Source of the DNA: Streptomyces sp. NBC_00704
Lineage (GTDB): Bacteria; Actinomycetota; Actinomycetes; Streptomycetales; Streptomycetaceae
Direction of reading: 5' to 3'
DNA length: 64,000 bases
Assembly (NCBI RefSeq): GCF_036226605.1
Contig: NZ_CP109000.1
Coordinates: 310,001 to 374,000, forward strand
Part shown: in pieces, positions 58,057 through 64,000 of the stretch
How the letters are laid out: the number at the start of each line of letters is the position of its first letter
How positions within the stretch are numbered: position 1 is the stretch's first letter
Notes under the pieces: model-generated
Seen by the model: only the letters and a program-made list of their open reading frames with translations
Told to the model about the DNA's origin: nothing
The model's database searches: none
Made by a program: the position numbers and the translations under genes

Positions 58057-59223
58057 ATGAGGCGTCGACTCGCCGACGTGAGCGGGCCCGCCCGGCTGGC
58101 CGCGCCGGGCGAGGCCCTCGGGCTGGACGAGCTGGCGCTGGCCGCGCGCAACCACGGCCTGCCGCTGGAGGCCCTGCGCTACGACGTCACACCGCCCGGC
58201 CTGCACTACGTGCTCACGCACTACGACATCCCCGCCGGCATTCCCGCCGCGCCGGACGACGACGCCTGGCGGCTGACGGTGGGCGGCCGGGTGCGCCGCG
58301 CCCTCAGCCTCTCCCCCGAGCAGCTGCGTGCCCGTCCCGCGGTCGTCGTCCGTACGACGATGGAGTGCGCGGGCAACGGCAGGGCCCTGCTGTCGCCCCG
58401 CCCGGTGAGCCAGCCGTGGCTGGTGGAGGCCGTGGGCACCGCGGACTGGACGGGGGTGCCGCTGCGGCTCCTCCTCGACGAGGCCGGGGTCGCGTCCGAC
58501 GCGGTCGACGTCGTGTTCACGGGCGCGGACCACGGGGTGGAGCGCGGCGTCGAGCAGGACTACCGGCGCGCTCTTCCGCTCGACGTGGCCATGGGCGACG
58601 CTCCGGAGGTCCTGGTGGCGTACGCGATGAACGGCGCGCCGCTGCCGCCGCAGCACGGGAGCCCGCTGCGGCTGGTGGTGCCGGGCTGGTACGGCATGGC
58701 GCAGGTGAAGTGGCTGCGGGACGTCGAGGTGAGCGACTCTCCCTTCGCCGGTTTCCAGCAGTCCGTCGCCTACCGGATCAGGCGGACGCCCGCCGAGCCG
58801 GGCGCGCCCGTCACCCTGATCGCTCCCCGGGCGCTGCTGATCCCGCCGGGCTGCCCCGACTTCATGTCCCGCACCCGCGTGGTGCGCGCGGGGCCGGTCC
58901 CGCTGGCGGGCCGTGCCTGGTCGGGACGGGCGCCGGTGACGTCCGTCGAGGTGAGCACGGACGGCGGGCGGACGTGGGACGCGGCCGCACTCGAACCGGA
59001 CCACGGCCGGCGCTGGGCCTGGCGCCGGTGGACCTACGCGTGGTCGGCCGTCCCCGGCGCCCACGTGCTGAGCGCCCGTGCCCGCGACGGGGCGGGAAAC
59101 ACGCAACCGCTCGAACAGGCCTGGAACCGGGGCGGGTTCGCCAACAACGCGGTCCAGCGCGTGCCGGTGCTGTGCCTGGAACCCGGCGACGATCCCGGCG
59201 GCGGTCGGGCCGGCGCCCTCTGA
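58057..59223 (+). CDS. Molybdenum-cofactor sulfite-oxidase-family enzyme
   Basis: 388 residues from the ATG at 58057, with GGAG upstream. Moco-binding Cys104 lies in RTTMECAGNGRALL, and the dimerisation/C-terminal domain ends with TSVEVSTDGGRTWDAAALE and WAWRRWTYAW. Other family features are VTPPGLHYVLTHYDIP and MNGAPLPPQHGSPLRLVVPGWYGM. There is no N-terminal haem domain and no signal peptide, so it is a bare cytoplasmic form. The substrate could be sulfite or another oxoanion/S-oxide. Confidence 0.92.
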   Translation: MRRRLADVSGPARLAAPGEALGLDELALAARNHGLPLEALRYDVTPPGLHYVLTHYDIPAGIPAAPDDDAWRLTVGGRVRRALSLSPEQLRARPAVVVRTTMECAGNGRALLSPRPVSQPWLVEAVGTADWTGVPLRLLLDEAGVASDAVDVVFTGADHGVERGVEQDYRRALPLDVAMGDAPEVLVAYAMNGAPLPPQHGSPLRLVVPGWYGMAQVKWLRDVEVSDSPFAGFQQSVAYRIRRTPAEPGAPVTLIAPRALLIPPGCPDFMSRTRVVRAGPVPLAGRAWSGRAPVTSVEVSTDGGRTWDAAALEPDHGRRWAWRRWTYAWSAVPGAHVLSARARDGAGNTQPLEQAWNRGGFANNAVQRVPVLCLEPGDDPGGGRAGAL

Positions 59224-59419
59224 CGGGTCGTGCCGCGGGCCGCCGACCGATGTGCGGGCGCCGCCCGCCGGACGGACACTGGGACTGGCGGCGAAGGCCC
59301 CGGCCTCGGCCGTCGGCAACAGTCCGAGGTGCGCATGGACGCCGCGCCGCTCACCGAGACCCTCCCGGACATCGCGCGCGCGTGCGTCCGCCACCGCCAT
59401 CGTCACAGGGGTGTTCGGC

Positions 59420-60844
59420 ATGGGCGGCGACAACGGAGCGGCGCTGGAAGGTCTGCGGGAGAAGCTGCGGGGGCCGGTCCTCGCGCCCGGGGACGCGGGG
59501 TACGACGACGCCCGCATCGTCTACAACGCCATGATCGACCGGCGTCCGGCCGCCGTGGCCCGGTGCGTGGACGTCGGGGACGTGCGCGCGACGCTGGCCT
59601 ACGCGCAGGAGACCGGCACGGACCTCGCGGTGCGCGGCGGCGGGCACAGCGGACCGGGCCTGTGCGTGATCGAGGACGGGCTGACGCTGGACCTGTCGCC
59701 GATGCGCTGGGTGCGCGTCGACCCGGAGGCCAGGACCGCGCAGGTGGGCGGCGGCACCCGGCTGGGCGACCTCGACCACGCGGCGCACGCCTTCGGCCTC
59801 GGCGTGCCGGCGGGCATCATGTCGACCACCGGGGTGGGCGGGCTGACGCTGGGCGGCGGCCACGGGCATCTGACCCGCCGGCACGGACTGACCGTCGACA
59901 GCCTGCTGTCGGCCGACGTCGTCCTGGCCGACGGCTCGTTCGTCACCGCCTCCGAGAAGGAGCACCCCGACCTGTTCTGGGCGCTGCGGGGCGGCGGCGG
60001 CAACTTCGGCGTGGTCACGGCGTTCACGTTCCGGCTGCACCCCGTGGACACGGTGGGCGCCGGGGTGACGCTGTGGCCGGTCGACCGCACCGCGGAGGTG
60101 CTCCGCTGGTACCGGGAGTTCCTGCCCGCCGCGCCCGACGAGGTGAGCGGCTTCTTCGCCGTGCTGGCGGTGCCTCCCGGGCCGCCGTTCCCGGAGCCGA
60201 TCCACGGGCACAAGATGTGCGCCGTCGTGTGGTGCTGCACGGGCGACCTGGCGGACGGGCGGCTGGAGGAGACGCTCGCCGTGGTGAACGACCCCGCGCC
60301 CCCGGCCTTCCACTTCACCGCGCCGATGCCGTACCCGGCGCTCCAGAGCATGTTCGACGAGGTGATCCCCGCGGGGTTGCAGTGGTACTGGCGCGGGGAC
60401 TTCTTCGACTCGATCTCCGACGGGGCGATCGAGGTGCACGGACGGTACGGCGAGGGCCTGCCCACCGACCTGTCGACGATGCACCTGTACCCGGTGGACG
60501 GGGCCGCGCACCGGGTCGGGCGCGACGACACGGCCTGGGCCTACCGGGACGCCGTGTGGTCCTGTGTGATCGGGGGCATCGACCCCGACCCGGCCAACGC
60601 CGACCTGGTCCGGCAGTGGTGCGTCGACTACTGGGCCGACCTGCACGGGCATTCCATGGGCGGCTCCTACGTCAACTTCCTGGGCGCGCAGGAGAGCCCG
60701 GAGCGGGTGCGGACCACCTACCGGGGGCACTACGACCGGCTGGCCGAGGTCAAACACGCCTACGACCCGGACAACTTCTTCCGCGCGAACCAGAACATCC
60801 CGCCCGCCGCGCCCGGGAGCGAGGGGGCGAGCGGGGCCTGGTGA
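59420..60844 (+). CDS. BBE-type FAD-linked oxidase, mono-covalent
   Basis: 474 residues from the ATG at 59420; a GTG three codons earlier is an alternative. FAD domain: covalent His76 in VRGGGHSGPG, GGGTRLGDLDHAAHAFGLGVPAG, GLTLGGGHGHLTRRHGL. C-terminal BBE segment YRGHYDRLAEVKHAYDPDNFFRANQNI is diagnostic. Bicovalent members have a Cys in the motif CPxVG; here the position is TTGVGG, so only a single His link is expected. The substrate is unknown. It follows the sulfite-oxidase-family gene by about 200 bp. Confidence 0.93.
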   Translation: MGGDNGAALEGLREKLRGPVLAPGDAGYDDARIVYNAMIDRRPAAVARCVDVGDVRATLAYAQETGTDLAVRGGGHSGPGLCVIEDGLTLDLSPMRWVRVDPEARTAQVGGGTRLGDLDHAAHAFGLGVPAGIMSTTGVGGLTLGGGHGHLTRRHGLTVDSLLSADVVLADGSFVTASEKEHPDLFWALRGGGGNFGVVTAFTFRLHPVDTVGAGVTLWPVDRTAEVLRWYREFLPAAPDEVSGFFAVLAVPPGPPFPEPIHGHKMCAVVWCCTGDLADGRLEETLAVVNDPAPPAFHFTAPMPYPALQSMFDEVIPAGLQWYWRGDFFDSISDGAIEVHGRYGEGLPTDLSTMHLYPVDGAAHRVGRDDTAWAYRDAVWSCVIGGIDPDPANADLVRQWCVDYWADLHGHSMGGSYVNFLGAQESPERVRTTYRGHYDRLAEVKHAYDPDNFFRANQNIPPAAPGSEGASGAW

Positions 60845-60950
60845 CGGGCGGCGCGTCCGCGCGGCCGATAATCGGCTGAGCCACAGGCCCGAGCCGAAGG
60901 AGAACCGTGCGAGAGCGGACGCAGCAGGGAACAGGGCCGGAGGCCGCGGC

Positions 60951-62135
60951 ATGAGCACTCCACGGATCTCCCGACGGGCCCGGGCCGTCGCCCCGTTCTA
61001 CGCCATGGAGTTCGGCAAGCAGGCCGCCGCTCTGCGGGCGCGGGGGCACGACGTCGTCAGACTCAGCCTCGGCGAGCCCGACTTCGGCGCGCCGCCGGCC
61101 GTGCTGAGCGCGATGCGCGAGGCCATGGACGGACGGCCCATGGCCTACACCGAGGCCCTCGGGCTGCCCGCGCTGCGCCGGGCGATCTCCGGGTTCTACG
61201 GGGGGCGGCACGGGGTCGAGGTCGATCCGGCCCGGATCGTCGTGACGGCGGGGGCGTCGGCCGCGCTGGTGCTGACCGCCGCCGCGCTGGTCGATCCCGG
61301 CGACGAGGTGCTCATCGGTGATCCGTCGTACCCGTGCAACCGGCAGATCATGGAGAGCTTCGGCGCCCGCGTCACCCTGGTGCCCGCGACCGCCGGGAGC
61401 CGGTTCCAGCTGGACGCCGCCTCGGTGCGGGCGAGCTGGACGGAGCACACGCGCGGCGTCATGGTCGCCACCCCGTCCAACCCCACGGGCACCTCGGTTC
61501 CGGCCGGTGAACTCGCCGCGATCTGCGACATCGCCCGGGAGCGCGACGCCTGGCGCCTCGTCGACGAGATCTACCTGGACCTCGCCGACCACGACGCCGC
61601 GGGCCGGCCGCCGCGCAGCGCCCTGTCGACGGACCCGGACGCCGTCGTCGTCAACAGCTTCTCGAAGTACTTCGGCATGACGGGCTGGCGGCTGGGCTGG
61701 TGCGTCGTCCCCGAGGCGCTCGTGCCGGTGATGGAGCGGCTGGCGCAGAACTACTTCCTCTGCGCGTCCGCGCCCGCCCAGCATGCCGCTCTGGCCTGTT
61801 TCACCGCGGAGTCCCTGGCGGTGTGCGAGGCCCGCCGCGCCGAGTTCGCACAGCGCAGGGCGCTCGTCCTGGACGGCCTGGCGCGGATCGGCCTGCCGGT
61901 TCCCGTCCCGCCCGACGGCGCCTTCTACGTCTACTTCGACGTCGCCGGCACCGGGCTCACCTCGTGGGAGTTCTGCGAGCGGGCCCTTCAGGAGGCGCAT
62001 GTCGCCCTGACCCCGGGCCGGGATTTCGGCGTGCACTCGGCGCAGACGCACGTCCGCCTGTCGTACGCGGCGTCGGCGGACGACCTGCGCGAAGGGCTCG
62101 CCCGGCTGGGGGAGTTCGTGGCCGGACTCCGGTAG
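60951..62135 (+). CDS. Class I/II PLP-dependent aminotransferase
   Basis: 394 residues from the ATG at 60951 behind GGAGG. Fold type I residues: SLGEPDFGAP, PSNPTG with Asn177, Asp206 in VDEIYLDL, and Lys239 in NSFSKYFGMTGWRLGW (Schiff base). The final Arg is in THVRLSYAASADDL. The group includes aspartate and aromatic aminotransferases and the related pyridoxal enzymes for antibiotic precursors; the specificity is undecided. It ends 40 bp before the convergent TetR gene. Confidence 0.93.
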   Translation: MSTPRISRRARAVAPFYAMEFGKQAAALRARGHDVVRLSLGEPDFGAPPAVLSAMREAMDGRPMAYTEALGLPALRRAISGFYGGRHGVEVDPARIVVTAGASAALVLTAAALVDPGDEVLIGDPSYPCNRQIMESFGARVTLVPATAGSRFQLDAASVRASWTEHTRGVMVATPSNPTGTSVPAGELAAICDIARERDAWRLVDEIYLDLADHDAAGRPPRSALSTDPDAVVVNSFSKYFGMTGWRLGWCVVPEALVPVMERLAQNYFLCASAPAQHAALACFTAESLAVCEARRAEFAQRRALVLDGLARIGLPVPVPPDGAFYVYFDVAGTGLTSWEFCERALQEAHVALTPGRDFGVHSAQTHVRLSYAASADDLREGLARLGEFVAGLR

Positions 62136-62175
62136 CGCACCCGGCGCCGGACCGGTCCGTCGCCGCGCGCGGGTG

Positions 62176-62772
62176 TCAGGGGCGCTCGCGCACCGCGGCG
62201 TCCAGGAGAGGGCCCAGTTCCGCGGCCACCGTCGTCAGGGCGCGGACGTCGCGCTCGGCGCGGGCGATCAGGATCGCCCCCTCCAGGGCGCTGATCATGA
62301 GCGTGGCGAGCGCGCCGGACCGTTCCTCGGGCACCCCCAGGCCGGTCAGCGCACGGGCCACCGGCGCGGTCCAGGCGGCGAACGCGGCGGCCGTCGCCTC
62401 CCGGGTGGAGTCGGTGGACTGCGCGCAGTCCACCGCGGCGGCGGCGACTGGGCAGCCGCCCGCGAAGCCGGCCGACTCGTACTCGTCGGTCCACTGCCGC
62501 ACCATCTGCGCGAACAGCGCGGCCGGCGTGGGCTCCGGCAGTGCGGCGAGGAAGCGGGCCACGCGGTTGCCCGCGTACCGGCCCGCCCAGCCGACCGCCT
62601 CGTTGACCAGCTGTTCCTTGCCGCCGGGGAAGTAGTGCTGGAGCGAGCCGCGCGGCGCGCCCGCGTGGGCGGCGACCTCGCGCATGCCGGTGGCGCCGAC
62701 CCCCTCGCGCCGGATCAGCTGGGCGGCGCTGAACACCATCCGCTCGCGCGGTCCCCGCTCGGACACCGCCAT
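62176..62772 (-). CDS. TetR-family regulator (LmrA/YxaF-like)
   Basis: 198 residues from the ATG at 62772, with GGAGG upstream. Helix-turn-helix: [39 protein letters not shown], where the [10 protein letters not shown] form is typical of the LmrA/YxaF group. The ligand domain contains [14 protein letters not shown]. It is divergent from a 3-hydroxyisobutyrate-dehydrogenase-family gene, and two perfect palindromes lie in the spacer, so it should control both promoters. Confidence 0.93.
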   Translation of the reverse strand: MAVSERGPRERMVFSAAQLIRREGVGATGMREVAAHAGAPRGSLQHYFPGGKEQLVNEAVGWAGRYAGNRVARFLAALPEPTPAALFAQMVRQWTDEYESAGFAGGCPVAAAAVDCAQSTDSTREATAAAFAAWTAPVARALTGLGVPEERSGALATLMISALEGAILIARAERDVRALTTVAAELGPLLDAAVRERP

Positions 62773-62818
62773 CGCCGACCTCCACCGACCGTCGCGTCAC
62801 CGCTTCGTACCCGGCTCA

Positions 62819-62866
62819 CTCTATGACTGCGGTCATAGAGGGCACTACTATGACCGCTGTCATAGT
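62819..62866. promoter_or_regulatory. Two perfect TetR-type palindromes
   Basis: CTCTATGAC-TGCG-GTCATAGAG (62819-62840) and ACTATGAC-CGCT-GTCATAGT (62847-62866), with the same core TATGAC-N4-GTCATA and centres 27 bp apart. They lie 47 bp upstream of the TetR start and about 140 bp before the dehydrogenase. Confidence 0.9.
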
Positions 62867-63007
62867 CGGTGCCCGCCGACGTCCGTGACGGCCCGCCGGG
62901 CCGGGCGCGGCCGGACGGCGCGCGAGCCGGACAGTCCCCCGAACCGGACGGCCGTACCAGCCGGGAAAGCCGGGAGGAGGGGCGTGAGCCGGGAAGGGCG
63001 GTGCGTC

Positions 63008-63961
63008 GTGCACGTCGGATTCATCGGGCTCGGGGTCATGGGCCTGCCCATGGCCGCCAACCTCGCCCGCGCCGGGACGCCGCTCGTCGTGGCGAACCGC
63101 ACGCCCGGCCGGTGCGATCCGCTGCGCGCGCTGGGCGCCGAGGTCGCGGCGAGCCCCGCCGAGGTCTTCGACCGGGCCGGCACCGTCATCCTGATGCTGG
63201 CGGACGAGACGGCGGTGGACGACGTCCTCGGACGCGGCACCCCCGCCTTCGCCTCCCGCGTCGCCGGACACACCGTCGTCCACATGGGCACCACGTCCGC
63301 CGAGTACTCGGCCGGCCTGCGTACCGACATCGGGGCGGCGGGCGGCCGCTACGTCGAGGCCCCGGTCTCCGGATCCCGCGTCCCGGCCGAACGCGGTGAA
63401 CTGGTCGGGATGCTCGCGGGCGACGCCGACGCCGTCGCGGCCGTTCGGCCCCTGCTCGCCCCCCTGTGCCGGGAGACGTTCGACTGCGGCCAGGTCCCGG
63501 GCGCGCTGCTGATGAAGTTCTCGGTGAACCTGTTCCTGATCACCCAGGTCACCGGGCTGGCCGAGGCGTTCCACTTCGCCGAACGGCACGGGCTCGACCG
63601 GCGGCTGCTGAGCGACGTGCTGGACGCGGGCCCGATGGCCAGCGCCGTGTCCCGGATCAAGAGTCCTAAGCTCGTGGAACGCGACTTCAGCGTGCAGGCC
63701 GCCGCCGCGGACGTCCTGAAGAACAACCGGCTGATCGCGGCGGCCGCCCGCGAGGCCGGCCTCGCGTCGCCGCTCCTCGACGTCTGCCACGCCCTGTACG
63801 GCGAGACGGTCGCCCAGGGCCACGGGGGCGAGGACATGGCCGCCGTCCTGCACGCCCTGGAGTCCCGGACCGAAACCGCCCACCCGTCCGCACACCCGCC
63901 CGGCGCGGTCACGACACCCTCCCCGCCGCCGGGGCCGACAGCCGGGACGGCGAGGCCGTGA
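63008..63961 (+). CDS. NAD(P)-dependent 3-hydroxyisobutyrate-dehydrogenase-family oxidoreductase
   Basis: 317 residues from the GTG at 63008; an earlier GTG at 62984 also has a strong ribosome site and would add eight residues. Rossmann motif [21 protein letters not shown], substrate motif [16 protein letters not shown], and catalytic Lys170 in [11 protein letters not shown]. The C-terminal 30 residues are Pro/Ala-rich, beyond the fold. Substrate may be a beta-hydroxy acid; imine reductases are close relatives but normally lack this lysine. It is controlled by the divergent TetR. Confidence 0.9.
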   Translation: MHVGFIGLGVMGLPMAANLARAGTPLVVANRTPGRCDPLRALGAEVAASPAEVFDRAGTVILMLADETAVDDVLGRGTPAFASRVAGHTVVHMGTTSAEYSAGLRTDIGAAGGRYVEAPVSGSRVPAERGELVGMLAGDADAVAAVRPLLAPLCRETFDCGQVPGALLMKFSVNLFLITQVTGLAEAFHFAERHGLDRRLLSDVLDAGPMASAVSRIKSPKLVERDFSVQAAAADVLKNNRLIAAAAREAGLASPLLDVCHALYGETVAQGHGGEDMAAVLHALESRTETAHPSAHPPGAVTTPSPPPGPTAGTARP

Positions 63962-64000
63962 ACGGGCCGACGGCCGGAAGCGGCGAGACCGTGACCGGGC

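Noticed and set aside
63962..64000. Possible start of another gene at the window edge
   Set aside because: Too short to support; only a repeated GGCGAG-CCGTGA-like stretch is visible.

Overview
The window is very GC-rich, has strong third-position GC bias, uses many GTG starts and contains families typical of the genus: several SigB-type stress genes, a SARP/AfsR regulator, a RheA/Hsp18 pair, TerD, DUF4139 pairs and secreted glycosidases. All of this points to a Streptomyces or close relative chromosome. Gene density is ordinary. No rRNA, tRNA, CRISPR array, prophage or intact insertion sequence was recognised.

Layout. 1-7 kb: the 3' part of a large LuxR regulator, then a divergent xylan/xyloglucan-type pair (GH31 alpha-xylosidase and GH43 beta-xylosidase) sharing two LacI-type operators, then a secreted phosphatase/nuclease-fold protein. 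7-20 kb: a stress block with TerD, a SigB/F-type sigma factor, pyruvate oxidase coupled to a glutamate-synthase-like flavoprotein, an ECF sigma factor beside a Met/His-rich membrane protein, a three-gene amphipathic-protein/holin operon, and a partner-switching set (RsbW-like kinase, STAS antagonist, RsbU-like phosphatase). 

21.4-26.7 kb: a compact RiPP gene cluster, the most interesting part of the window. An LxmK/TvaC-type kinase, an LxmY/TvaD-type HopA1 lyase and a 54-residue precursor peptide are joined by two successive ATGA stop-start overlaps. A perfect 14-bp stem-loop follows the precursor. Then come a degenerate kinase-like protein (candidate cyclase, LxmX/TvaE-like) and an overlapping short-chain dehydrogenase. 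A winged-helix regulator is divergent. The precursor has a single C-terminal Cys with a Thr five residues before it, the spacing seen in the ring of thioamitides, but no YcaO/TfuA or LanD-type decarboxylase is visible nearby.

26.9-42.9 kb: membrane proteins, a T4-like RNA repair operon (Rnl1-type ligase plus kinase/phosphatase), a DEAD-box helicase behind a strong leader hairpin, two paralogous secreted proteins, a lipoprotein, an AfsR-like SARP flanked by repeat-rich spacers, and a cell-wall group (VanX-type dipeptidase, ECF sigma factor, secreted NlpC/P60 hydrolase). 43-64 kb: a methyltransferase, a remnant of a VOC protein, a MerR regulator, a hydrolase/TetR operon with two operators, a DUF4139 pair, a radical-SAM photolyase-like protein, the hsp18/rheA heat-shock pair with its textbook operator, PPK2, a molybdenum sulfite-oxidase-family enzyme, a BBE-type flavin oxidase, an aminotransferase, and a TetR gene divergent from a 3-hydroxyisobutyrate-dehydrogenase-family gene across two perfect palindromes.
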